Source: Archangiaceae bacterium | GTDB lineage: Bacteria > Myxococcota > Myxococcia > Myxococcales > Myxococcaceae | Length of the DNA stretch: 64,000 nt | Direction of reading: 5' to 3' | NCBI GenBank assembly: GCA_016714225.1 | Contig: JADJNS010000008.1 | Span: 1 to 64,000 of the forward strand | In this document: in pieces, positions 9,298-17,307 of the stretch | Layout of the letters: every line of letters begins with the position of its first letter | Numbering within the stretch: the stretch's first letter is position 1 | Notes under the pieces: model-generated | What the model was told of the DNA's origin: nothing | Seen by the model: the letters and a program-made list of their open reading frames with translations, nothing else | Database searches by the model: none | Translations under genes and position numbers: made by a program

Positions 9298-9969
9298 TCA
9301 GCCCTCGGTGCCGAACACGTAGAAGGCGGTGACCGAGTACCGGCTGCCTTCGCCGCGCACGGCGGTGACCTCGTGCCGGCGCCCGCGCGAGAGAAACGCG
9401 AAGGTGCTGTTGAACTGGCGCGGCACCTCGAGCCCTTCGTCGATGAAGTGCAGCACGCCGCCTTCCACTCGGTCGGAGGTGAGGTTGTAGACCACCGCCA
9501 GGGTGTCGGCCCAGGTGTCGACGTGCGGCGGGAAGCGGTCGCCGTCGCGCATGCGCGAACACTGCACCTGAACCTTGATGATCTCGGCGTCGATGCCAGA
9601 GAGCCAGAGGTGGTAGCGCACGCCCTCGTCCGACCCCAGCCAGCCCATGAAGCCGGCGAGCGGCGAGTCGCCCTGCTGCGCCAGCGGAGCGATCGCCAGC
9701 GGGTACTCGGCGTGGTGGTGCGGCACGAAGTGCGCGGCAGCGAGCGACTGCGACAACACCTCGGCGCGGGGGGCGCGCAGCACCTCGGTGATGAAGAGGT
9801 GGCCGTGCTCGGTGAGCTCGGCGCGGGTCTGGTCGGCGAACGAACGGTCGAGCAGGCGAGGGTGCAGCCAGCGCGAGGCCTCGGCCAGCGCGGCGGTGAT
9901 GGGCGGGAAGGCGTCGCCCAGCACGCTGGCGGGGAGCTCGGTGAGGAAGAAGCCGGGTCGGCGGCCCAT
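9298..9969 (-). CDS. 2OG-Fe(II) oxygenase-like protein, last gene of the putative RiPP locus
   Basis: A 223-residue protein resembling prolyl-4-hydroxylase-type 2-oxoglutarate/Fe(II) oxygenases. The double-stranded beta-helix signature is visible: His149 and Asp151 in FPPHVDTWADTL, the following strand AVVYNLT, the GGVLHFID strand, and the distal His199 in RGRRHEVTAV with an Arg about ten residues later (GSRYSVTAFYV) in the place of the 2OG-binding residue. It would hydroxylate an amino-acid side chain or a small substrate in the cytoplasm; no signal peptide is present. The ATG follows the stop of the ATP-grasp gene by only two bases, so it belongs to the same transcript and plausibly acts on the same peptide. 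I infer that role from context only. Confidence 0.8.
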   Translation of the reverse strand: MGRRPGFFLTELPASVLGDAFPPITAALAEASRWLHPRLLDRSFADQTRAELTEHGHLFITEVLRAPRAEVLSQSLAAAHFVPHHHAEYPLAIAPLAQQGDSPLAGFMGWLGSDEGVRYHLWLSGIDAEIIKVQVQCSRMRDGDRFPPHVDTWADTLAVVYNLTSDRVEGGVLHFIDEGLEVPRQFNSTFAFLSRGRRHEVTAVRGEGSRYSVTAFYVFGTEG

Positions 9970-9971
9970 GC

Positions 9972-10910
9972 TCAGGTCGCGCTCCGCGAGACGAGGAAGT
10001 CGGCGAGCCGGCTGATCACCTTGCCGTCTACAGGGTCGTCGAAGAACGAGATCGCCGGAGTGGGGTTCAGCTCGAGCAGGCAGCACTCGCCGTCGGCGCT
10101 GACCCGAAGGTCGGCGGCGGCGAAGATCAAGCTCAGCGCGCGCGCAGCGCGAATCACCAGCTCCCAGGTGGCGGGGGGCAGCTCGGCCGGCTTCGCCTGA
10201 TCGAGCATGGTGCGGGCATCGGCGTTCGCGCCGGTGAGCCCGTCGGTGGGAATCTGGAAGGCGGCGACCGGCTGGCCGTCGAGCACGTAGACGCGAAACT
10301 CGTCGCCCACGCGCTCTTCTTGAAAGAGCACCGGGCAGTGGGCGAGCTCGGCGAGGCGGTCGTCGGCGAGATCTTCGGGCAGCAGGCGCCGCGCGGCCGC
10401 GCCCCCGGCGAACGGCTTGTAGATCACCGACCGGTGGCGGGCGGCGAAGGCGCGCACCCGCGCGGGCTCGCTGGTGGCGAGCGTCGAGGGCACCGGCAGC
10501 CCCGCCGCAGCGAGCAGGCGCAGCTGGTGCAGCTTCAAGAAGTGCAGGTCGATCGACTCGAGCGGGTTCACCACCGTGCGGCCCTCGGCGGTGAGGCCGC
10601 GCAGCACCGCGGCCACGAACGAGTAGCGCTCGCGCTCGGCGACGTAGCGTTCTTGCCAGGTGACGAAGGCGCTCTCGGGCATCGCCTCGGCGTCGATCAT
10701 CGGCAGCGAGACGTGCATCGACTTGAGGTACGCGCACCCCACGCCGTCGAGCTTCGCGCCACCGACGCTGATGCGGCCGTCTTCGCTGGTCAGCGACGCG
10801 GTCGATCGGGTGTCGACGAACAGCACGCCCGCGCCCCGCCGGGAGACCGCGTCGGCGACGAACGCCGCATGCGGGTCTCCCGCGGTGCTGATGATGGCGA
10901 CCGTGCCCAA
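9972..10910 (-). CDS. ATP-grasp ligase (MvdC/MvdD- or RimK-like), putative peptide macrocyclase
   Basis: A 312-residue cytoplasmic protein with an N-terminal pre-ATP-grasp region (about 1-100) and a C-terminal ATP-grasp fold. Visible ATP-grasp elements are the lysine strand SVIYKPFAGGAAARRL, the FQEERVGDEFRVYVLDGQ segment that supplies nucleotide-binding residues, and the metal-binding strand CCLLELNPTPAISFFDDP with its Glu-x-Asn pair. The overall layout, with MIDAEAMPESAFVTWQERY before the grasp domain, resembles the ligases that build omega-ester or omega-amide links in microviridin-type graspetides. It starts with TTG 12 bases after the repeat-rich precursor gene and ends 2 bases before the oxygenase gene. 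A RimK/glutathione-synthase-type ligase acting on something else is the alternative. Confidence 0.82.
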   Translation of the reverse strand: MGTVAIISTAGDPHAAFVADAVSRRGAGVLFVDTRSTASLTSEDGRISVGGAKLDGVGCAYLKSMHVSLPMIDAEAMPESAFVTWQERYVAERERYSFVAAVLRGLTAEGRTVVNPLESIDLHFLKLHQLRLLAAAGLPVPSTLATSEPARVRAFAARHRSVIYKPFAGGAAARRLLPEDLADDRLAELAHCPVLFQEERVGDEFRVYVLDGQPVAAFQIPTDGLTGANADARTMLDQAKPAELPPATWELVIRAARALSLIFAAADLRVSADGECCLLELNPTPAISFFDDPVDGKVISRLADFLVSRSAT

Positions 10911-10922
10911 TGCCCGCGAACC

Positions 10923-11276
10923 TTACAGAGGATCGTCGGCGCGGATCTTGTTGATGACGCCGCCGCCGTTGCCCTTGATGGGGCCGGGCGTGGGCACGGG
11001 GTCGTCGGCGCGGATCTTGTTGATGACGCCGCCGCCGTTGCCCTTGATGGGGCCGGGAGTGGTGGGGACGGGGTCGTCGGCGCGGATCTTGTTGATGACG
11101 CCGCCGCCGTTGCCCTTGATGGGGCCGGGGGTCGGAACCGGATCGTCGGCGCGAACTTTGTTGATGGGGCCGGGAGTGGGAACCGGATCGTCGGCGCGGA
11201 TCTTGTTCACCACGGGCCCGTGCGGGAAGTGGTGGGGCCGCGGCGGGAGCGGATCATCAGCGCGGACCTTGTTCAT
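10923..11276 (-). repeat. coding tandem repeat, 69-72 base unit
   Basis: Near-identical direct repeats inside the precursor gene. The Asn-Lys codon pair recurs at 10947-10952, 11016-11021, 11088-11093, 11157-11162, 11202-11207 and 11268-11273, that is at steps of 69, 72, 69, 45 and 61-66 bases; the 72 step carries one extra Thr codon and the 45 step lacks the KGNGGGVI spacer. Steps of 69, 72 and 45 are whole codons (23, 24 and 15 residues). The high identity at third codon positions in copies near the 3' end suggests recent unit duplication, while the copy nearest the leader is the most diverged. Confidence 0.9.
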
Positions 11277-11579
11277 GATGCCCGTGCCGGGGTGCCTGAT
11301 GTTCGAGGGGCGGCGCCCGGGCTGCAGCGTGACGAGCTTCGGCTCGTTCGCGTCGTCGCGGAAGCGGCTCGCCCCCGCGAGCTCGGGGGTCTGCCAGACC
11401 CTGGCGCGCGTCGCGGCGTCGAGGCCCGACGCATCGACGGCGTTGGCCAGCGCGCGCTTGTCGGCTTCGCTGACCGCGCTCTTGCCGAGCTCGCTGATCG
11501 TCTCCTTGAGCCGAGGCGTGAGCACGCCGCGGGCGGCCGAGGTGTTGAACTGCTGCAGCAGGCGATTGAACGAGGACAT
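10923..11579 (-). CDS. repeat-containing candidate RiPP precursor (six NK(I/V)RADDP repeats)
   Basis: A 218-residue protein in two parts. Residues 1-100 look like a leader: a helical segment (RLKETISELGKSAVSEADK, then ALANAVDASGLDAATRARVW) with no signal peptide. Residues 100-218 are tandem copies of a motif NK(I/V)RADDP followed by VPTPGPI and often KGNGGGVI, six copies in all. The first copy has a diverged spacer (LPPRPHHFPHGPVV) and the last ends the protein. Every copy keeps Lys, Arg and the Asp-Asp pair; most keep the Thr. Side-chain Lys/Thr with Asp are the donors and acceptors used by ATP-grasp macrocyclases, whose gene follows 12 bases later. ATG is preceded by CCGGAGCGCCA, a good ribosome-binding site. 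It matches none of the graspetide core patterns I know (TxKxPSD, TTxxxxEE). Confidence 0.8.
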   Translation of the reverse strand: MSSFNRLLQQFNTSAARGVLTPRLKETISELGKSAVSEADKRALANAVDASGLDAATRARVWQTPELAGASRFRDDANEPKLVTLQPGRRPSNIRHPGTGIMNKVRADDPLPPRPHHFPHGPVVNKIRADDPVPTPGPINKVRADDPVPTPGPIKGNGGGVINKIRADDPVPTTPGPIKGNGGGVINKIRADDPVPTPGPIKGNGGGVINKIRADDPL

Positions 11580-11679
11580 TGGCGCTCCGGGAGGGTCTGA
11601 CTTCCGAGGGGGGAAAAGCTCGGGGGCGGAAGGACCTGCTTGGGGGCGCTGCGTGACGCGGCACTGCGACTGCGGTGCT

Positions 11680-11868
11680 TCAGGTGAAGGCGTCGACCTG
11701 GTGGCGCGCGACCACCGCGCGAATGCGGGCAGCTTCCACGTCTTTCACCTTGTTGTCGGTGGCGAGGCGGTCGGTATGTGCCTGATTCCTCAACAGGTTG
11801 TCCTGGAGGGACTTCAACGCCAGGTCGAATGCCGCATCACCGGTGCCAGGGGTGGGAACGAAGAACAT
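11680..11868 (-). CDS. 62-residue protein at the head of the putative RiPP locus
   Basis: A short cytoplasmic protein without signal peptide or membrane segment, predicted to be mostly helical (FDLALKSLQDNLLRNQAHTD). The ATG has GAATGGA a few bases upstream. It precedes the repeat-rich precursor by 100 bases on the same strand and faces the HEAT-repeat gene across a 125-base divergent gap. Two short stretches recall the precursor: FVPTPGTG resembles the VPTPGPI spacer and DNKVKDVE resembles NKVRADD. It may be a second, single-unit substrate, a leader-binding helper, or an unrelated small gene. No family recognised. Confidence 0.5.
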   Translation of the reverse strand: MFFVPTPGTGDAAFDLALKSLQDNLLRNQAHTDRLATDNKVKDVEAARIRAVVARHQVDAFT

Positions 11869-11993
11869 GTTCCATTCTCGGCTTCTCGCGCATTGAGAAC
11901 CCTGCCAGTTCGGTAAGCGAAAAATACAGTCGCTCGCGAGTTAAACCGGACAGTTAAGGCGCCGCCCGTCTGATTGGTATAAGTCCCACGCCC
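11869..11993. promoter_or_regulatory. divergent intergenic region with AT-rich promoter-like stretch
   Basis: This gap between the RiPP-type locus (minus) and the HEAT-repeat gene (plus) is clearly richer in A/T than its surroundings. On the plus strand TATAAG at 11978-11983 could be a -10 box only about ten bases from the ATG, with a weak TTAAGG at 11954-11959 in the -35 position. On the minus strand a TATTTT box lies near 11923. The two TTAAAC/CAGTTAA elements around 11940-11957 form an imperfect inverted pair that could be an operator. All of this is inference from base content. Confidence 0.3.
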
Positions 11994-14108
11994 ATGACCG
12001 CTCGGGCCTTCTGCCTCTGCACCGTGGCGATGCTCACTGCGTGTTCCGGGGGGCGCGACAAGCTGCTCGCCGATCTCCAGAGCGCTCGACCTGAAGAGCG
12101 CGCGCTGGCGGTCAAGAAGCTCGCCGAGCAGCACCACGCCGACGATCTCGTCCTCTTCACCCAGGCCGCCAGAGACCCCGTCGCCATCGTGCGCGCCGAG
12201 GCCATCGAGGCGCTCGGCTCGAGCGAAGACCCGCGGGTCGTCGACCTGCTGGGCGACCTGCTCTCGGACGACGACGACCAGGTGCAGACCCGCGCCGCGA
12301 AGGCCCTCGCCCAGGTCGGCAACGACAAGGCGCGCAGCTACCTGATGCTCCAGTACGGCCGCCGCGGCCGCAACACCCGCCAGGCGATCGTGCAGGCGCT
12401 CACCGCCACCAACGTGCCGGGCGCGATGGCCAGCGTGGTCGCCGCCGAGGCCAAGGCGATCTGGGAGCGCAACTTGCAGACCCTGCAGAACGGCACTCCG
12501 CCCGAGCGGGTCGGCGCCGCCGAAGAGCTCGGCAAGTCAGGCCGCCCCGAAGCCGTCAACCGACTCGTGCCGCTGCTCAAAGACGGGCAGGTCATGCTCG
12601 CTGCCGCGGCGGTGCGCGGGCTCGGCAACGCCGGCGACCGGCGCGCGGTGCAGGCCATCTCCGAGCTGCTCACCGAGAGCTACCCACAGCTGCGTGAGGC
12701 GGCGTGCGAGGCGCTCATTCAGCTCAAAGACCCACAGGCGCTGCCGCGGCTGATGGAGGTCGCCAGCGAGCGCTCTCCGGCCAGCCCCCTCGCGGTCGCC
12801 GCGATCGTGGCGCTGCCGCACAGCCCCGAGGCCGACAAGGCCCTGTGCACCGTCGCGCTGCAGGGCGCTGCCGCCGAGGCGGTCGAGGCGGGCCGCGAGA
12901 TGCGCCGCCGCAACGGCTGCCCGCTCGAGCCCATTCTCGACAAGCTGCGCAACGCGTCGACCCAGACCGCCGCGCTGCAGGCGCTCGCCGCGCTCGGGCC
13001 CAGCGCGCACGACGCGCTCCCCAAGGTCCTCCCGCTGCTCACCACCTCTGACCCGACGGTGCGCAAGCTCGCGGTCGAGGCGGTGATCGAGCTCGCCGAC
13101 CGCTCGGCGGCGCCGCAGGTGCTCAAGGCCTACGAGGCCGAGGTCAAGGCGCTCGAGGCCCAGCGCAGCGACTGGGTCTCGGCGCCGCTGCCCGAGAAGT
13201 TCGGCGCCGGCTTCGACCCCGCCGCGCCGGTCGACCCCAATGACCCCGCCGCGGCGATGAAGCTCAAGCAGGTCGATCTCTTTCGCCGGGTGCAGCAGCT
13301 CAACGAGGCGCGCCTGCGCGAGAGCAACCGCACGCCCCTCACCCAGAAGCCGCCGCGCGAGCTCGTCGACGACGCCAGCGAAGAGCAGCTCAAGGTGCTC
13401 GCCTCGCTGGTGCACGCGCTCGGCGCGCTGCAGGTCGAGAACGCCCGTGCGCTGGTCGAGCCGTACGCGCAAGAGTCGAGCCCCAGCCTGCGCGCCGCCG
13501 CCTACGTGGCGCTGGCCGGCCTCGGGGGCGACGCGCTCAAGGTCGCCCAGCCCGGCCTGCTCGACTCCGAGCGCACGGTGCAGGCGGCCACTGCCGAGGC
13601 GTTTGCGGTGGCGGGCGAGCCCGGGCAGTCGCTGCTGCTCGAGACCCTGGCGCAGCTCAACGGCGATCGCTCGCGCCTGCTCGAGCCGCTCAAAGATGCC
13701 ACCCTCACCAAGGCCGCAGTGCCCACGCTGCTGCAGCTGGTGAAAGAGGGAGACGCCGAGGCCGGCACCGCCGCGGTGATGCTGGGTCGCATCAAGGCCC
13801 CCGAGGCCGTCGAGCCCCTCATGAAGGCGCTGGGCGACCCCACCGCGGTGGCGCGGCGCGAGATGCTGGTGGCGCTGGGCCTGCTCGGCGACGCCAAGGC
13901 CAGAGACCTGGTCGCGAAAGATCTCTACAGCGATCGTTCAGAGGTGCGCGCCGCCGCAGCCGAGGCACTGCTGCCCCTGGGCCGAGGCAACCACTCCGAT
14001 GCGCTGCTGGCCCTGAAGGTCGATTACTACCGCAAGGTGCGCGAGGCGGCGATGCTCGCCCTGGGTCAGAAGCCCGAGAAGGCCGAGCAGACGGAGCCCG
14101 CTCCGTAA
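11994..14108 (+). CDS. HEAT-repeat lipoprotein
   Basis: A 704-residue lipoprotein (lipobox LTAC, Cys17) made almost wholly of HEAT/PBS-lyase-type helical repeats. Examples are RAEAIEALGSSEDPRVVDLL, AAAVRGLGNAGDRRAVQAIS and RREMLVALGLLGDAKARDLV. Such alpha-solenoids are protein-binding scaffolds. A less regular, charged part around residues 380-470 interrupts the array. The protein would sit on the periplasmic face of a membrane. Its stop is three bases before the start of the following cyclic-nucleotide-binding gene, so both are co-transcribed and may work together. There are no catalytic motifs; the binding partner is unknown. Confidence 0.85.
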   Translation: MTARAFCLCTVAMLTACSGGRDKLLADLQSARPEERALAVKKLAEQHHADDLVLFTQAARDPVAIVRAEAIEALGSSEDPRVVDLLGDLLSDDDDQVQTRAAKALAQVGNDKARSYLMLQYGRRGRNTRQAIVQALTATNVPGAMASVVAAEAKAIWERNLQTLQNGTPPERVGAAEELGKSGRPEAVNRLVPLLKDGQVMLAAAAVRGLGNAGDRRAVQAISELLTESYPQLREAACEALIQLKDPQALPRLMEVASERSPASPLAVAAIVALPHSPEADKALCTVALQGAAAEAVEAGREMRRRNGCPLEPILDKLRNASTQTAALQALAALGPSAHDALPKVLPLLTTSDPTVRKLAVEAVIELADRSAAPQVLKAYEAEVKALEAQRSDWVSAPLPEKFGAGFDPAAPVDPNDPAAAMKLKQVDLFRRVQQLNEARLRESNRTPLTQKPPRELVDDASEEQLKVLASLVHALGALQVENARALVEPYAQESSPSLRAAAYVALAGLGGDALKVAQPGLLDSERTVQAATAEAFAVAGEPGQSLLLETLAQLNGDRSRLLEPLKDATLTKAAVPTLLQLVKEGDAEAGTAAVMLGRIKAPEAVEPLMKALGDPTAVARREMLVALGLLGDAKARDLVAKDLYSDRSEVRAAAAEALLPLGRGNHSDALLALKVDYYRKVREAAMLALGQKPEKAEQTEPAP

Positions 14109-14111
14109 GCG

Positions 14112-16517
14112 ATGGACGCGCGGAAGCTCAAAGAGAAAGCCACCGAGGCTTTCGCCAAGGGCAAGTTTGCCAAGGCCGCCGAGGCCTACGCCGACTATTG
14201 CGCCGCGGACCCGAAAGATCTGCAGGCCCGCCTGCGCATGGGCGATGCGTGGGCGAAGGCCGGCCAGAAGGCCAAGGCCATCGGCGCCTACCAGTTCGCC
14301 GCCGAGGGCTTCGCCAAAGAGGGCTTTCTTCCCCGCGCCATCGCCGCGAGCAAGCTGATCCTCGAGCTCGACCCCGCACACCAGGGCGTGCAGAAGATGC
14401 TCGCCGAGCTGTACGCCCGCAAGACCGGCCCTGGCGGCGGCTCGGGGCGACCCCGGCCGCTCCCGGCGCCGTCGCAGGGCTTCGGGGGCAGCGGCAAGCA
14501 CGCGCCCATCGAGCTGGCCAAAGAAGACGACGTACCCCTCGAGATCGAAGAGAGCCTCTCGTTCAGGAAGCCCGCCAGGCCGGCCCAGCCGCCCGAGCCT
14601 GTCGAAGAGGTGGTGCCCATCGAGGTGGAAGACAGCGCCGCGCCCCAGGCCCAAGAGCTCACCGTCGACCTGCCGCCGCCCCCCGCGGCCGAGATCGAGC
14701 TCGATGTCTCGGTCACCGGAGGTGGGGTGCCTCCCGTGCCACCGCCGGCCGAGCCGACGCCCGAGAAGGTCGAGGTCGCCACCATCGAGGTCGAGCTCGA
14801 GCCCCCGCCGAGCGCGCCGCCGCCGCCGAGCGCGCCCCCCGAGCCCGCCGTCGAGTCGAACGCCGAGCCCGCGCTCACCGGCCTCACCCCTTCGGGCGCC
14901 TACGATCTCGAGCTCGACGCGCCCGAGGCCGCCGAGCCCGAAGCAGCTGCCGAGCCCGAGGCCATCGCGGCCTCCACCCCCGAGCCCGAGCCGGTGGCGG
15001 TGCAGGGGGTGCCCGAGAAGTCGCAGCTGCAGCTCGCCGAAGAGTCGGGCCGCTTCAAGCGCACCCACTCGGGCGCCTACGAGCTCGATCTGGAAGACGC
15101 GCCGGGTGCCGAGGCTCCGGTCGACCTCACCCGACCCAAGGCGACCGAGCCGAAGATCGACGAGGCGACGCTGGTGGCCGAGCTGGCCACGCCGCAACCG
15201 GTGGCGCCGCTGGTACCGGTCGCCTCGTCGGTGGCCAGCGCTCCGCCGGGGCTCAAGGCCCGCCGCCCCGAGCCCGAGCTGGTCGCCGAGCCTCCGCCGG
15301 CCGACGCGACGCCCGAGAACACCCAGCCCGCCTCGCGCCTCTGGTTCCCCAACAACGTCGCGACGCCTCCGTCGGAGCAGTCGCAGGCCCGCCGCTTGAG
15401 CGCCCCCTTGAAGGGCGGCCCCAAGACCGATCTCGAGCGCAGCCTCGAGGCCTTCTCGCGCTTCGACGACGAGGTGCAGATCATCGAGAACCCGCCGCCG
15501 TCTCCTCCCGCGGCGCAGCGCCACGGCGCGCACACCTTCACCGAGCTCGAGCTCGAGGGCGACTCGCTGCTGCACGCGGTCGAGATCGCCGCCAACATCG
15601 GCCTCGAGCAGCGCGGCCAGCAGACCCAGGCCAGCGCGGTCGAAGAGCGCATGGAGGCGCCGGAAGACACCCGCGTCGAGCCGGGAGCGCTGCCCAAGAT
15701 TCCGCTCTTCTCCGACCTGCCCGAAGATGCCTTCATCGCCCTGTTCGAGCGCTGCCCGCTGCGCCGGCTCGAGCCTCCCGAGCTGGTGATTCAGCAGGAC
15801 TCGCTGGGCGACTCGTTCTTCGTGATCTGCGCCGGCTCGGTGAAGGTCTTCCGCACCGACGGCGAACAGCGCCGCGAGATCGCGACGCTCGAGGAAGGCG
15901 CGTTCTTCGGCGAGATGGCGCTGCTGTCGGGCGCGGCGCGCACCGCGTCGGTCGAGGCGGCCAGCGAAGACACCCAGCTGCTCGAGATCTCTGCGCCGAT
16001 TCTCACCGAGCTGTCGCACAAGTACCCCCAAGTGGCGACCGCGCTGAAGAAGTTCTGCCGCCAGCGCCTGCTCACCAACGTGATGAGCAGCTCGGCGCTG
16101 TTCGCTCCGTTCAGCCGCAACGAGCGCCGCGCGCTGGTCGAGCGGTTCCGTGCCCGCGACGTGCAGAAGGGCGACGTGCTCATCAAAGAGGGTCAGCGCA
16201 GCGACGGCATGTACATCGTGCTCTCGGGTGAGATCGAAGTACGCCTGGGGCTGCACCCGGTCGCCGCCTTGAAAGAGGGCGACATCTTCGGAGAGATGTC
16301 ACTGCTCACCAAGGCGCCTGCCACCGCCAGCTGCGCGGCGGCGCGCCGCACCTCGCTGCTGCGCCTGCCGCGCGAAGACTTCGATCAGATCGTGCTCTCG
16401 CACCCGCAGATTCTGGTGCTGGTCAGCGAGCTCACCGACGAGCGCAAGAAGCAGAACGCCGCGCTGGCCTCGCGGGCGCCCCAGGCGGCGAGCAGCGAAG
16501 CCACCCCGATGGTCTGA
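14112..16517 (+). CDS. TPR-like and tandem cyclic-nucleotide-binding-domain protein
   Basis: An 801-residue cytoplasmic protein. Residues 1-105 form TPR-like helices (AFAKGKFAKAAEAYADYCAA, LRMGDAWAKAGQKAKAIGAY). Residues 110-510 are a long Pro/Glu/Ala-rich linker in which SGAYDLELD/SGAYELDLED segments recur. Two cyclic-nucleotide-binding domains follow, at about 523-645 and 655-775. In the first the phosphate-binding cassette is complete (FGEMALLSGAARTAS, Glu601 and Arg610). In the second the matching Arg is replaced by Ala737 (FGEMSLLTKAPATAS), so only the first is likely to bind cAMP or cGMP. The protein lacks a DNA-binding or enzyme domain and is probably a signal-responsive scaffold. The downstream gene converges on it with a 13-base gap. 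Confidence 0.87.
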   Translation: MDARKLKEKATEAFAKGKFAKAAEAYADYCAADPKDLQARLRMGDAWAKAGQKAKAIGAYQFAAEGFAKEGFLPRAIAASKLILELDPAHQGVQKMLAELYARKTGPGGGSGRPRPLPAPSQGFGGSGKHAPIELAKEDDVPLEIEESLSFRKPARPAQPPEPVEEVVPIEVEDSAAPQAQELTVDLPPPPAAEIELDVSVTGGGVPPVPPPAEPTPEKVEVATIEVELEPPPSAPPPPSAPPEPAVESNAEPALTGLTPSGAYDLELDAPEAAEPEAAAEPEAIAASTPEPEPVAVQGVPEKSQLQLAEESGRFKRTHSGAYELDLEDAPGAEAPVDLTRPKATEPKIDEATLVAELATPQPVAPLVPVASSVASAPPGLKARRPEPELVAEPPPADATPENTQPASRLWFPNNVATPPSEQSQARRLSAPLKGGPKTDLERSLEAFSRFDDEVQIIENPPPSPPAAQRHGAHTFTELELEGDSLLHAVEIAANIGLEQRGQQTQASAVEERMEAPEDTRVEPGALPKIPLFSDLPEDAFIALFERCPLRRLEPPELVIQQDSLGDSFFVICAGSVKVFRTDGEQRREIATLEEGAFFGEMALLSGAARTASVEAASEDTQLLEISAPILTELSHKYPQVATALKKFCRQRLLTNVMSSSALFAPFSRNERRALVERFRARDVQKGDVLIKEGQRSDGMYIVLSGEIEVRLGLHPVAALKEGDIFGEMSLLTKAPATASCAAARRTSLLRLPREDFDQIVLSHPQILVLVSELTDERKKQNAALASRAPQAASSEATPMV

Positions 16518-16530
16518 CGCGGGCGGTGGC

Positions 16531-17307
16531 TCAGGACGAGCGGTTCGACTTTTTCAGGTACTCGTCGCGCGAGATCAACCCCGACTCGACCAACAGCTCG
16601 ACCAGCGCGCGCAGCGCCCGCACCTGGCCCTCTGACTGCTTCTCGAGCGAGCCGATGCGATCTTTGAGCCGCGCGATCTCGGCCTCGCGCGCGGCGAGCT
16701 CGATCTCGGCCATCGGGTCGAGCCCCGCGTCGGCCGGAGGAGCCGGCGGCTGCGCCGCCAGTGGCTTCAGCTTCGCCCCCGACATCTCGCCTTCGTCGTA
16801 GGTCGGCTCCTGCACTCCGAAGCGCTGCGGGGTGGCGGTCTTCGACGCCTGGGTCTGCTCTCCGTAATAGAGCCGCCGAATCGCCCGGTCGATCGAAGAG
16901 CCGGTCGCCACCGCGGTCTGCACCTTCATGCTGGTCTTGAAGGCGATCTCGTTGAGCGCGGTCACGTTGGTGGGGTCAGAGGTGGCCAGCTGCAGCTGCT
17001 TGCCCCGCACGTCGACCCCCAGCGGGAACACCCCGTAACGCTCGCAGAAGTCGACCGGCAGAATGTGCGTCACCGTGGCGGGCAGGTTCACCGTGTCGAG
17101 GTCGACCACCGGCAGCTTCAGCTGCCGCGACAGCGCGCGCACCATCGAGTCTTCGTCGACGAAGCCCATCTCGACGAGGGTGCGCCCCAGCTTGCCGCCC
17201 CACTTCTTCTGCTCGGCGAGCGCCGCCTGCAGCTGCGTGGGGTCGAGCACTCCCGCATCGGTCAGCAGCTCACCGAGCCGCTTCCGCTTGGACGACGACG
17301 TCGTCAC
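16531..17307 (-). CDS. stand-alone MshEN (GspE N-terminal) domain protein
   Basis: A 258-residue cytoplasmic protein with the N-terminal domain of type II secretion/type IV pilus ATPases but no ATPase part. Residues 10-33 and 39-62 are two copies of the 24-residue MshEN motif; the first keeps RLG, the Leu at position 6, Gly at 10 and the LxxxLxxQ end exactly, and the second has Lys in place of the first Arg. This motif is the known c-di-GMP-binding unit in MshE-type proteins. Residues 63-150 complete the GspE_N fold (KLPVVDL, LATSDPTNVTAL). A C-terminal coiled coil follows (REAEIARLKDRIGSLEKQ). The GTG start overlaps the stop of the phosphoesterase gene by four bases (GTGA). I infer a c-di-GMP-responsive adaptor. 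Confidence 0.85.
   Translation of the reverse strand: MTTSSSKRKRLGELLTDAGVLDPTQLQAALAEQKKWGGKLGRTLVEMGFVDEDSMVRALSRQLKLPVVDLDTVNLPATVTHILPVDFCERYGVFPLGVDVRGKQLQLATSDPTNVTALNEIAFKTSMKVQTAVATGSSIDRAIRRLYYGEQTQASKTATPQRFGVQEPTYDEGEMSGAKLKPLAAQPPAPPADAGLDPMAEIELAAREAEIARLKDRIGSLEKQSEGQVRALRALVELLVESGLISRDEYLKKSNRSS

Noticed and set aside
10923..11276. The regular repeats as a possible CRISPR array
   Set aside because: The period is in whole codons of a continuous coding frame, spacers are also repeated, and no Cas gene is near.
13938..16256. A 772-codon minus-strand frame opposite the cyclic-nucleotide-binding gene
   Set aside because: Shadow of the real plus-strand gene, whose domains and coupling to the HEAT gene are clear.
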